A stretch of DNA of 64,000 bases. Origin: Zygnema cylindricum. Taxonomy: Eukaryota > Streptophyta > Zygnematophyceae > Zygnematales > Zygnemataceae. The stretch lies in contig JBBHKE010001577.1 of the NCBI GenBank assembly GCA_037447655.1, positions 421,545-485,544 of the forward strand. The letters are read 5' to 3'. The translations under genes were made by a program, and so were the position numbers. Positions 13,401-23,400 of this stretch are shown piece after piece (position 1 is the stretch's first letter; the number at the start of each line of letters is the position of its first letter). Below the pieces are notes generated by a model. That model was given only the letters and a program-made list of their open reading frames with translations. It did no database searches and was not told the origin of the DNA.

Positions 13401-14034
13401 GGCTCACAAACATACGGAGCTGACCAAAAAAAACAAAAACACCAACCCTAGAGAATTATATGACCAAAAAATTTCTCATAATCAAAACAAGGTACGCGTA
13501 TTCACCTTTACTAGGTGGCATACAATCGTTTTGACCTTGAATGAAATGTGTCGAGGTTTAGGATGGCGTTGGTTTGGTTTCGCAATGGTTTTCTTTCTCA
13601 AAAACAATTTAGGGCATCAATAGTAGCTGAATTTATTAAAGAAGAAATAATTAGGTTATGCTTGGTATACAAATCGGTGCACATTGTTCGAAGTTTGAGT
13701 CACACATTTCTAGGATCGGTAGAAATTTGCGTCACAGCACAAACGTTCCTCGTATTCTTGGACTGGGAAAAAGTCTCGAATTACAATTCACATTTACGAA
13801 ACACAAAGAAAACAATGTGCGGCTGCTTTCCAGAGTTATACACCCGGAAAAACTATGAAGTTATTAATTTACAATTTTTATTTCATCACATGGCAGTCAC
13901 CGCAGGATTTAAGCGATTATGTGATCGCAATGTTAAGAGACTGCAGAACTTTGCGAAACTGATACCTGGACTGCAAAGAAAATGACGGCAGCGAGAGCCA
14001 GAAGCCATCGGACGGTATCAGCTGTTCTCGCCAT
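2664..14034 (-). CDS. CGL1: Alpha-1,3-mannosyl-glycoprotein 2-beta-N-acetylglucosaminyltransferase (GnT-I)
   Basis: Transfers GlcNAc from UDP-GlcNAc to Man5GlcNAc2, the first step from oligomannose to complex N-glycans, in the cis/medial Golgi. Reconstructed from 19 exons on the minus strand: 14034-13966, 13419-13302, 12469-12383, 11477-11446, 10801-10712, 10314-10201, 9542-9442, 9206-9161, 8439-8377, 8160-8094, 7382-7314, 7082-7013, 6530-6469, 6127-6037, 5685-5592, 5316-5254, 4908-4870, 3750-3580, 2801-2664. All phases join without a break, giving about 527 residues. The start MARTADTVRW plus LLALAAVIFFAV is a type II signal anchor. A long stem (residues about 24-175) precedes the GT13 domain: VVAAVVVMTCNRADYLE, FPLFISQDGS, the metal-binding EDD in VIILEDDMELAPDFF, AISSWNDNGQ, YRSDFFPGLGWML, YWDDWLRLKEN, CRTFNFGEQ, DGVPRTAYQGVVVFR. 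Plant family members are about 445 residues; the extra length is all stem. Exons 14 and 15 are joined by an AT-AC intron; the others seen are GT-AG. Divergent from the HhH gene. Confidence 0.95.
3541..3579. repeat. CCCTCT-rich tract at GnT-I intron 18 donor
   Basis: A pyrimidine run of CCCTCTCTCC type on the plus strand, read as GAGGGAGA on the gene strand. It begins directly after the exon 18 splice donor (GTGAG at 3575-3579), so the intron opens with a purine tract. Confidence 0.7.
5686..6036 (-). other. U12-type AT-AC intron in GnT-I
   Basis: Exon 14 ends ...CCCAAAGC at 6037 and the intron begins ATATCCTCT, close to the U12 donor consensus ATATCCTT. It ends GAATAGCAC at 5686, with AC in place of AG. 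A CCTTGAC branch-site motif lies with its A 12 bases before the intron end, as minor-spliceosome introns require. Joining GC to T gives Ala and continues PKWPKA-YWDDWLR, the sequence expected in this family. No GT-AG pair nearby keeps this reading. Confidence 0.9.
7160..7275. repeat. CCCT/CCT-rich pyrimidine tract in GnT-I intron
   Basis: A run of CCCTCCCTCC and then CCTCCTCCTCCT on the plus strand, between exons 11 and 12 of GnT-I. On the transcript it is a purine tract. No function can be read from it. Confidence 0.85.
7441..7526. repeat. (TC)n microsatellite in GnT-I intron
   Basis: About 26 uninterrupted TC units to 7493, followed by imperfect CTCTCCC units. It lies in the intron between exons 10 and 11 of GnT-I, just outside a TA-flanked MITE copy. 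Confidence 0.9.
7545..7760. mobile_element. TA-flanked MITE copy 3
   Basis: A 216-bp unit between TA at 7543-7544 and TA at 7761-7762, inside the GnT-I intron between exons 10 and 11. The left end CATCGTGAATCG matches the family terminus and the right end is ACCATCCACAGTG. It directly abuts the TC microsatellite. Confidence 0.65.
10095..10180. repeat. Degenerate CATACATACTTT tandem repeat
   Basis: Imperfect tandem units of CATACATACTTT type, in the GnT-I intron just downstream of the exon 6 donor. Unit length varies from about 11 to 15 bases. Confidence 0.75.
12548..12746. mobile_element. TA-flanked MITE copy 4
   Basis: A 199-bp unit between TA at 12546-12547 and TA at 12747-12748, in the GnT-I intron between exons 2 and 3. 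The ends are good inverted repeats: CACCGCCCATCGCTATTAG and its near-complement CTAATAGCAATGGGCAGTG. Confidence 0.85.
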
Positions 14035-14120
14035 CGACGCTCAGGATTCAAACGATCATTCCTTGCAGGGTACGAATGCGCTAGCAGAAGAACGGGACGA
14101 CGAGGAGAGAAAAACTGAGA

Positions 14121-14122
<2 letters not shown>

Positions 14123-14168
<46 letters not shown>
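14123..14168. promoter_or_regulatory. (GA)n tract 89-134 bp upstream of the GnT-I start codon
   Basis: Twenty-three perfect GA units on the plus strand, read as CT on the GnT-I strand. CT/GA tracts in the 5' UTR or core promoter are common in plants, where BPC/GAGA-binding proteins use them. Here the position fits, but function is inferred from position only. Confidence 0.55.
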
Positions 14169-14169
<1 letters not shown>

Positions 14170-15301
14170 GAAATGGGCAGTAGGCAGTTGACTGATAATG
14201 ACGACCACAATTTGCATGCAATGATGAAGGTTCACTGTACTGTAGTTGTTGAATACGGTGCGGTACGGACATACCAAACCTACCGTATAATATAAAGTGC
14301 GAACGTTTAATCAGGAGATCGCACGAAATTGATGACGCTGAGGTTTGTCGGACTTGACGCCAACGGTACAGGAGACGATAATGCCCACACCCAATGTCGC
14401 ACAAAAAAAAATACTGTAAAATACTGTGAATACTGTTAAAAACAGCATATATTTTTTAAGAGTAAGATATTTTGTGACGGCGAATGGGACGGGCAATCAA
14501 GTCATTTCTTTTCTCCGCTGTCAAACATTGACGACTTTCGAGACGACCGTTCTTCCGAAACCAGTAGGCTAAAATATTTCCCGGGCAATTTGAAGATCCT
14601 GGCCGCTAACTTGAAAAAGGTCTTGTTCACTGAAATTAGGCGGAAGGCGTGTCGCGGTCAATTTGTGGCCGTTTGCGGCCATCTCCAGCTTGTACTTTTT
14701 GCGGACGACTATCAAATCCTTTCGTGTCCGCCGCAGTCCCTAAATTTTCGCACTTTTATAATCTTCTTCGTCTCGTTGAAACCGTACGATTCTGCTGCTC
14801 GTACAATATCGGAGAACAATTGACCAATTGTCGCTTTGGATGATGTTCCATCAGGTCAGTACGGTCACGAGCCGCCGTTCCATCAGCCAGTTCAGGGCAA
14901 AATTGAAAAACGTACTTGGGTTCTATTCAGAAAAAAACGACGAAAGAAAAAGTCAACGGCCAATGAACTTGTTGTGCAGGTTTACATGACCATGCTGGTT
15001 CAAAATATTTGGACCAATGAAAACAAACTTACAGGCTCTTAGTAGAAGTAAAAGTATCGACACCTTTAAGGGTTTTGAGTTTTGAAAAATTTCGCTTCAC
15101 GTAAGTGTACACGTGAGAAAGATAATTTTTGAAAAAATACGGGTAAAGCCATAAAAGTGTATTTTAGTATTTTACGTTTCAAATTGTCGACGTAAAAACT
15201 TTTTGTGTCGTTGATTATAAGTTATCAACTCATCATATATCGACTCACATATAATACTCGCAATACGACATTATTTTAGCGTTATATAGTTATAAACAGT
15301 A

Positions 15302-15380
15302 CACCTTGAATCGTTATTAGCGTATAGAAATTATTAGTGTAAAGAAAAAATTAGCGTCATTAATTCTAATTTAGTGCCAG
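15302..15380. mobile_element. TA-flanked MITE, left-end fragment
   Basis: After TA at 15300-15301 comes CACCTTGAATCGTTATTAG, the family terminus, followed by the internal TTAGTGT-type motif. I could not find a matching right end, so this is probably a truncated copy. Confidence 0.55.
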
Positions 15381-15900
15381 GAGACGTGGCAGATTATGGT
15401 CCACGTCCATAAATAGTATAATTTATTATATTTAAGGTATCAATGTCAAAATTTTGGGGTGCCGATATAGCGTACATAAGGCAGAGGTCGCAAACGGTCA
15501 ACCGAAACCGTGACCGACCGTTGACCGACCACCCGCGCCGGATCCGGAACGGATTCGGTTGCCAAATTTTGGGGGTCGGGCGGTTACAGTCGGTTGACTC
15601 ACCAGGAAAAAAAAAACGGTCACAAAAAACCAAAAAAAATGAAAATTTTGTACTTTTTTTTTCCAACATTATTGTTCTTTGTACTTTTGGTATCGTGGAA
15701 GTACGTGGCATCATGATTAGCGTCGCAAATCTGACACGGTACTGTAGTTCGACGGTACGGCAATCTACAATTGTCACAGTTCGTGGTTCATGAGAGTCGG
15801 CTCCACAAGTTCACAAGCTGCCAGGATGTACGATAACTGTACGGATTACCGAACAAAACTCTCGAGGGAAACTGGGAAAGTGAACCATTGTACGGAAGAG

Positions 15901-16314
15901 ATGAAGTTCGAGGAAGAGGCCATAGACGAGTGGCGAACGGCTTTGGACGAATATTCGTCGCGAATTTCTTCCTTGGAAAACGAGAAGTTGAGTACGTTGG
16001 AATCCTTCTTTTGGAAAGAGCTTCCCGCCAAAATTTGTTCTCGAAGGAGGGAAGGGCCTTTTCTCACCAAGGAGGAGCTGAAGAAAGTGGTCGAATGGAA
16101 ACTCACGCGAGGAAAATGGAGGCAAGTGTGTAGGATGATGTCGTATTGTTTCTATATCTTTTGTCTTACTGTCTTTTGTCGTATTGTGTTTTGTCTTATT
16201 GTCTTTTGTCTTTTATCGTCTTTTGTCTTTATATGTCTTTGTTTTTCGGGGTTGTTTCATGACGAGGTTAAAACTTTCTCTCTCTCTCCCTCTCTTTCTC
16301 TCTCTCTCTCTCTC

Positions 16315-16358
<44 letters not shown>

Positions 16359-18878
16359 CTCTCTCTCTCTCTTTCTCTCTCGCTTTCTCTCTCTCTCTCC
16401 CATTCTCCTTCTCTCCCTCTCTCTCTCCTCTCCCTCTCCCTCTCCCTCTTTCTCTCCCTCTCTCTCTCCCTCTCCCTCTCCCTCTCCCTCTCCCTCTCTC
16501 TCCCTCTCTCTCTTTTCGTTTCCGTGTTTAGTTTTATTGGTGTGATGGGAGTCAATTATTTTGGGACGATTTTTGTACTTCGGACTTTTTTTTTTGTTGA
16601 ACTCTTGAATTGGAGTTTTTGGATTTGATTTCTTTTTCTGGAATTTGAAATTTGTTTGAAATCGGGATTTATTGAAAAGTAGAATTTAAATTTTGAGATT
16701 TGTTTGAAATTTGGAACTTGTTAGAATATGGATTCATTATTGTAAAATACAAAGTTTGTCGTTTCGGAATTTGTGTGCTAAAAAAAAATGGAATTTCGCA
16801 AAATTGGAATTTGAAATTTGGAATTTGGAATTTGGAATTTCGTATTTGAAATGAAATCTAAATTTCAAAAATTTCAACTTCGCACAATTTCAAACTCCAA
16901 ATTTCAATTTGAAATTTGAATTTCCACTTTTAATTTTTGAAACTTGAAACTCGAAATTCCTATTCCAAAATGTTCCACTTCCTTCAAACTCTAAAATTTA
17001 CAAATCTCTTAAATCAAAATGTCTTTATTCGAATTTGTAAATTTCCTTACGACAAAACAAACGAAGGGTCACAAAAAATGGGTGTGAAAAATCATCCCGT
17101 GAAAAATCATCCCCTCCCTCCCTCTCCCTCCCTCTTTTCCCTCTCCCTCCCTCTCCCTCCCTCTTTCTCCCTCTCCCTCCCTCTTTCTCCCTCTCCCCCC
17201 CTCCTCCCTCTCCCTCCCTCTTTCTCCCTCTCCCTCCCTCTTTCTCCCTCTCCCTCCCTCTTTCTCCCTCTCCCTCCCTCTCCCTCCCCCTCAGGCCACG
17301 ATTGCTCAACTTTGCGTCATCATTGGAGGATGATGATGTCATCACTACTTCCAAAAACGCGTTTTCGGCGTTGCCTAATTTGAAATCGGCGGTTTCCACG
17401 TTTTCGACTTTGAAGGGAGTCGGGCCCCGCGACCGCGTCGGCCCTTTTGACCGCGTTTGACTCCGAGGTGCCGTTTATGTCGGATGAGGTGAGGAGAGGG
17501 ATAGGGAGGGAGAGGAGAGGGGGAGGGGGAGGAGGAGGAGGGGGGAGGGGGAGGGGGAGGGGGGAGGGGGAGGGGGAGGGGGAGGGGGAGGGGGAGGGGA
17601 GGGGAGGGGAGGGGGAGGGGGAGGGGGAGGGGGAGGGGGAGGGGGAGGGGGAGGGGGGAGGGAGAGGGTGAAGGGGAGGGGGAGGGGGAGGTGGGGGGGA
17701 GAGGGGGAAGGGGAGGGGGGAGGGAGAGGGAGAGGGGGAAGGGTGTGGGAGGGAGAGGGGAGAAATTACTAGAGGAACTAAGGAATTGGTGAGTGGATGA
17801 ATGAAAGAATAAAGTAACAGGTAAACAGATTAAACAATTATGAGTATATAAATGGGTAGACAAGTCAAATAATTGAAAGATTTTTGAAGTTGTATGATCC
17901 ATCCACACTATTAAAACAACACGTGAATGTACGAAAAAAAATTGTACGAGACCAACATGCTCCTCATCAATTCATGTACACGAAACAAAGCTTTAAAATG
18001 TTGGTATTTTTGTCCTTAATTTTTGATAAAAACTTAACATTAAAACTCGTTTGATTTTATGTAATGGAGGTTATTTAACTATCACTAAATGTTCACTGTA
18101 TTAATAATTCTTATTGAAGGCTAGACACTTGATTTACCTTCCATTAAACCACACTAATCAGTCTTTCTATCCACACTAATTACGGTTTAAATATCTTTAC
18201 CAGGCCTTGGAAGCGAGCACCGGGAGTCGACAGTACACTCTGAAACACTATTTGGAGTTTGCAAAACTGCTAAAAGACAAAGCCGCGGTATGATTCTCGT
18301 TGAAGGGAAATCAAGAACCAGTGAATGATGTTTTTAAAGACAATATTAAAATGTTTTAGCCTATCTGGTCGGTGAAATCATGTCTTTTTTCCTTCCATTA
18401 ATGTAGCTTCAGAATATATTCCCGTTTCAATCGGTAGCGAGGATTTGACTGGAAATTAGTAATAAGAATCCGTACAACTCTTTTTTGAATTTGTTGACGA
18501 TTTAGTTTTCACCCCATTTTGTTTGTTTTCGACATAATATCGTCATATATTTGCATCTCGGTTTCGATGTGTTTCGAATTCTCACCAATTATGGTTCCGT
18601 GTTCTGTTTCCCTTTTGTAGGACTTGAATTCCAGAGGTGGAAAAGGACAAAACGAGGAAAAATTTACGGCATCAGATATTGAAAAGGCGCTTTGGGTTTC
18701 TCGAGTTCAAATAAAGCCTCACAAAAAAGAAGTTAAGAAGAAAGAAAGTGACAAAAAAGAAAAGAACATAAGCAAGAGAAGCGTGAGTGAAGAAGAGGTC
18801 AAAGCCGAAGAAGATACGATTTCCGAGGAAATTAGTCCAAAGAAAACTGCGAGGAAGAAACGGAAGTCATCAAAATAA
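15901..18878 (+). CDS. Conserved helix-hairpin-helix-like protein of unknown function
   Basis: A family conserved in plants and other eukaryotes without an established role. Exons: 15901-16121, 17295-17488, 18204-18287, 18621-18878, about 251 residues. Recognisable stretches are ESFFWKELPAKI, EWKLTRGKWRPRLLNFA, a STLKGVGPATASALL helix-hairpin-helix-like motif, FDSEVPFMSDE, LKHYLEFAKLL and FTASDIEKALWVSR. The last 50 residues are a Lys-rich tail ending ARKKRKSSK, a likely nuclear signal. The GVGPATAS motif suggests DNA binding, by inference. Intron 1 is GC-AG. Exon 2 carries one extra C in the run at 17425-17428; without it all exon phases close. The start at 15901 places MKFEEEAIDEW like family members; an in-frame ATG at 15790 would add 37 residues. 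Converges with SKL2. Confidence 0.85.
16275..16520. repeat. (TC)n / TCTCCC tract
   Basis: Almost pure pyrimidine on the coding strand of the HhH gene, in intron 1. It starts as TC repeats and shifts to CTCTCCCTCTCCC. Long Ser/Leu-rich open frames across it are artefacts of the repeat. Confidence 0.9.
16630..16960. repeat. Degenerate GGAATTTGAAATTT repeats
   Basis: Short units such as GGAATTT, GAAATTTG and AAATTTCAA recur on both strands, often inverted. They fill the middle of intron 1 of the HhH gene. Confidence 0.7.
17103..17291. repeat. CCCTCTCCCTCCCTCTTT repeat tract
   Basis: A pyrimidine tract of CCCTCTCCCTC and CCTCTTTCTC units, running into the acceptor of exon 2 of the HhH gene. It is complementary in kind to the purine tract at 17497-17762. 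Confidence 0.9.
17497..17762. repeat. GGGGGA-rich purine tract
   Basis: GGGAGGGGGAGGGG units on the coding strand, beginning just after the exon 2 donor of the HhH gene. Many closely spaced G runs give G-quadruplex potential. Confidence 0.9.
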
Positions 18879-20426
18879 AAATGATAAAGAGAAAGTGATT
18901 GATATGTCCTCCACAAAATGCGATAAACATATCAATTGAAGTACTTTACAGGAGTTTACATTCAAGATGTCACGCGCTTAGAGTTCTCCAAGCTTTGTTT
19001 GATTTGTGATTACTTTTGAAATGCTTTTAGACTGTGGCTCGAGTTGGTTGGGTTTTAGGGTTATTGTACTTTACACGATTTCTGGCGGTACTGGCTGGTA
19101 ATCAACATAATCTTACAGAAGTATTGTACTTTTTTTTCCAAATTGCAGGGTTCTCTGTACAAATACTTTGATTCCATCTTTTGTCTTTTTCGTAATTTTC
19201 TCGTGCATAAATTTCTACAGTGAAATAGTAACGATTAAATAGCAGTGAAAACCTTTGACATCAGGAAGTCTTTTGTGTATCCACTGCCCAGTAATAAAAC
19301 AATAGCTGTTTGGACATCCTCTATTCCATTTCTGTACTTTTTGTTCTTTTACATAGCGAGATTGAAGTTTAGAATTGTAGAGATCAAATATTATTTGGAG
19401 CGGGAGCCATTCCAAAGCTCATTTCTACTATGCATTCACATAATATAGACTGGTTTGCACTAATTTACCAATCAACTAAAAGGAATTTCAGAGCTATTTG
19501 TGAGGATCTAATGGAAACTAAAATAAAAACCTCGTATTTATTTCAACATAGTTTTCTCAAAGCAATTTTTCTGGCAGAAATCGCAGGAATTTCACATTTC
19601 AATTGTTAGATAAATCGCAAATCCGAAGAAACGGTTTCTTGATAAAACAATTTTTGCAGAAAAAAAAAAACGACAGCCGTTCAACACTAATTCCCCCCAC
19701 AGAAAGGCATCAGAGAAAAACTTGAGATATCATCTTTTACTCCAAATCGCAGAAAGAAAAGAAAAAAAAAGGGAGAAGAAAAAAAGAAAAGAGAAAAGAA
19801 AAGAACACTAATTCACCAATCAACTAAAAGGAATTTCAGAGCTATTTGTGAGGATCTAATGGAAACTAAAATAAAAACCTTGTATTTATTACAAAATAGT
19901 TTTCTCAAAGCAATTTTTCTGGCAGAAATCGCAGGAATTTCACATTTTAATTGTTAGATAAATCGCAAATCCGAAGAAACAGTTTCTTGATAAAACAATT
20001 TTTGCAGAAAAAAAAAACGACAGCCGTTCAACACTAATTCCCCCCACAGAAAGGCATCAGAGAAAAACTTGAGATACCATCTTTTACTCCAAATCGCAGA
20101 AAGAAAAGAAAAAAAAAAGGGAGAAGAAAAAAAGAAAAGAACACCTCCCACGAGTCTTGCCGAGTCCCAAAGTCAAAATAACAATCATATTCATTCATAA
20201 TAAAAGTCAATGATGTTGACCTCTTTACTAATTTTCGGCTCACTTTTATTTCAATTGGGCTTTTTGCCCTTCAAAAAAGTTAAACAGATTTTCATACCAT
20301 CTCCGAACAAAACCAAGAGCTTAAATAAACTAAAACTACCTAGCGTTAAGACTTTGAAAAAAACACACAGACTTGAAGTGGTTCAAAACTGAACACCGTC
20401 TAATTCAATTTCTCTTTTTCTTTTTT
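18879..20426. other. Convergent 3' region with a large tandem duplication
   Basis: Lies between the stop codons of the HhH gene and SKL2, which face each other. It contains the 348-bp tandem duplication listed separately. I see no further gene. Confidence 0.6.
19458..20145. repeat. 348-bp direct tandem duplication, two copies
   Basis: Copy one begins CACTAATTTACCAATCAAC at 19458 and copy two CACTAATTCACCAATCAAC at 19806. They stay aligned to the A-rich tail AAGAAAAGAAAAAAAA with few differences. The second copy ends at about 20145. High similarity means the duplication is young. Confidence 0.9.
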
Positions 20427-23400
20427 CTAATTTTTTGGAGAGTTTGGGTTCCACCCCGGAGGCATGATTTCGGGCCAATCTCCTCTACAGCCCAGGCGAA
20501 GATAAAGCCCCTTTTTACCTGAATTGCCCAAAATGAAAATTGTTTGTGAAACGTCATTAAACCACAAGCAGGTGAATGAGGAGAGTTAACTTAAAGAAAA
20601 TCCGTTTTCTGGGATTGTTTCAAAGTTGTTTTTAATTCATTTTAGGTTTATGGAAAGACGCTAAATCGAAGTCTTTGTTTAAAGTCACACTACCATCACC
20701 TCCGTCATCTTGATTATTCTATTTTCTTTTGCACTAAAAGTCAAAAGAACTACGATAAGAACCATTATGTGGAGCATAGTAGAAGTCCTTGTAATTTCTA
20801 CACTAAAATTAACAGTATGAGAAAAAAAGTTTTGGTTTTCAATGTGAAAATCGGAGGTAAAATCCAACGAAGTGAAAACGTTGGTGAAATGTTAGCATAT
20901 ATACATAATATACAAGATAGAATAATAATTTACAAGATAAAAAATGGATCGATTCGATCCATTTTTGCAAACATCTACCTCTATTCAACAGTATCATCAT
21001 TCTTCTTACTTTTAACTTCCGAAACAAAAAATAAGTTAAAACAATTAGCATTGAATTTGACCCATTTGTACCCCAACAATCACTATCAATCAAATTAATC
21101 CATTCTTCCAACAAAGACTCTTTGTACCTCACCGACACAAACACAAGTTCCTACTAATTTAACCTTTTTGTACTTAAAGACACACAAACAAGTTCCTTTC
21201 AATTCAACCCTTTTGTAAAAACCCTGAAAATTTCCATTTTGCAACTCCGTTTTTTATTCCCAAAGATGACTCACCGGTCAACTCCGTGTCATTTTCAAGC
21301 AACTTTTTGATCCCTTGAAGTGCACTTTTTGCCACTTTTCGAGTATCCTCTCCCTCCCATTCCTCTCCAGGCAATTCCGTCCGTATACGGACATCCGCCC
21401 AACTAAAAAAACTCTCCTGATTGGACGGACCGGCTTCATTTTCCGATGGAGAAGTCACTGTCTCTGAGTACCACCTCCGAGGGATTAAAGAAACATTAAT
21501 TCAAGGATTTCCTAGCTCGCTCGTAAACCACGAATCCTTTCAAAAAAGGTTGAAACAAAGGTTGAAGTAAAAATTTAAACAAAGGTTTAAACAAAATTTA
21601 GACAAAGGTTCAAGCACATGTCGATAGAAGGCAGGTTTCCTCACAAGTATTAATCCTGATTCTTGTTAAAAGCTTCTTCTCTCATTGACTGAGCTGGAAC
21701 AGAAAAGTGAGGACAAGGGAAAATCTAACCACGCATTGTACCATATAGTATCCTACACTTATCCTCTTAACAGTCAATTACCGATGGATACAGTGTGAAT
21801 TTATCATTTTGGCGACCAAAGGCAAAGAGGGGCCAGTCAAAAGTTAATTCATGAGACTTAGTTTTTGTCAATGTTTACCACCACAACAATACGACAGTTA
21901 AAAGCCTAACACTACAATTACTCTGGACCACAGCACTTTTAAGAGCCGTCTATTATGATGTGCACATAAATTAGTTTGGCTAATAAAAGTTTTGGAAGAA
22001 AACATATGCTCAATAGAAGCCCCTGGAATGAGCCGTTTTTTTTGCATCTGTGGGATGGTGTGTTGGACCGTACCATATACTGACCTACAAAATATTGTCC
22101 CTCTAAACTAACAATTAACTACAGTAAAACAGAATAGTTCCTCTGCTAAATATTTGAGACAAGAGAATCCTTACCACTGCTTTTTGACTGCGATTGACTT
22201 TCCAAATAAACTGTGACTCCCGAATGAAGAAACCGAACATTGTTTGAAGGAAAACCAAAATCTCCATAACCCATGCTTCCCACCACACATCGAACATTGC
22301 TGACCCAACCAGACACGCCCTTTGAAATCCCTTTTAAATTGCATTAAAAACGATCATTTTTTCTTTTCTTTTTCTCTGCAATAACTGTGAAACTCGAGTT
22401 TCTGCAATGATTTCAAAAGATTTCAACCCTGGGATGTAAAGATTTCAACTATTTTGTTTAAACATCTATCCTGTTCAACAACTGTTTTCTGGGACAAGTG
22501 AATAATTACAGCTCCCCACAAGAAGACAACCCATTTCCGTTGAATATAGGTCGTGCAAAAAAGACAAAAAGAGAAGAGACCAAAGTCAAAAGACAAAAAA
22601 GAGCCATAGNNNNNNNNNNNNNNNNNNNNNNNNNNNNNNNNNNNNNNNNNNNNNNNNNNNNNNNNNNNNNNNNNNNNNNNNNNNNNNNNNNNNNNNNNNN
22701 NNNNNNNNNNNNNNNNNNNNNNNNNNNNNNNNNNNNNNNNNNNNNNNNNNNNNNNNNNNNNNNNNNNNNNNNNNNNNNNNNNNNNNNNNNNNNNNNNNNN
22801 NNNNNNNNNNNNNNNNNNNNNNNNNNNNNNNNNNNNNNNNNNNNNNNNNNNNNNNNNNNNNNNNNNNNNNNNNNNNNNNNNNNNNNNNNNNNNNNNNNNN
22901 NNNNNNNNNNNNNNNNNNNNNNNNNNNNNNNNNNNNNNNNNNNNNNNNNNNNNNNNNNNNNNNNNNNNNNNNNNNNNNNNNNNNNNNNNNNNNNNNNNNN
23001 NNNNNNNNNNNNNNNNNNNNNNNNNNNNNNNNNNNNNNNNNNNNNNNNNNNNNNNNNNNNNNNNNNNNNNNNNNNNNNNNNNNNNNNNNNNNNNNNNNNN
23101 NNNNNNNNNNNNNNNNNNNNNNNNNNNNNNNNNNNNNNNNNNNNNNNNNNNNNNNNNNNNNNNNNNNNNNNNNNNNNNNNNNNNNNNNNNNNNNNNNNNN
23201 NNNNNNNNNNNNNNNNNNNNNNNNNNNNNNNNNNNNNNNNNNNNNNNNNNNNNNNNNNNNNNNNNNNNNNNNNNNNNNNNNNNNNNNNNNNNNNNNNNNN
23301 NNNNNNNNNNNNNNNNNNNNNNNNNNNNNNNNNNNNNNNNNNNNNNNNNNNNNNNNNNNNNNNNNNNNNNTCCCTTCTCCTTCCTCTACGACCTCACCGT

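Larger units (their letters stand above)
14035..15900. other. Divergent promoter region between GnT-I and the HhH gene
   Basis: This 1.9-kb stretch separates two start codons that point away from each other, so it should hold both promoters. It contains a GA microsatellite close to the GnT-I start, a partial MITE end at 15302 and AT-rich DNA at 15060-15300. Short open frames here overlap on both strands and resemble no protein I know. An in-frame upstream ATG for the HhH gene lies at 15790. Confidence 0.6.
16122..17294 (+). other. GC-AG intron with CT-rich and AATTT-rich filling
   Basis: The donor reads TGGAG|GCAAGT and the acceptor CCCCTCAG|G. Only this junction gives the conserved GKWR-PRLLNF reading; the nearby GTGTGT would put exon 2 out of frame. 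GC donors are normally seen with an otherwise perfect AG|GCAAGT context, as here. The intron is filled with a CT tract, then GGAATTTGAAATTT-like repeats, then CCCTCTCCCT repeats. Confidence 0.85.

Noticed and set aside
13548-13985. 145-residue plus-strand frame overlapping GnT-I exon 1
   Set aside because: Runs antisense across a well-supported exon and an intron; no recognisable domain.
16184-16555. Long Ser/Leu- and Arg/Glu-rich open frames on both strands
   Set aside because: They are translations of the TC/GA microsatellite and lie in intron 1 of the HhH gene.
17025-17908. Pro/Ser/Leu- or Gly/Arg-rich open frames
   Set aside because: Products of CCCTCT and GGGGGA repeats; no conserved motif.
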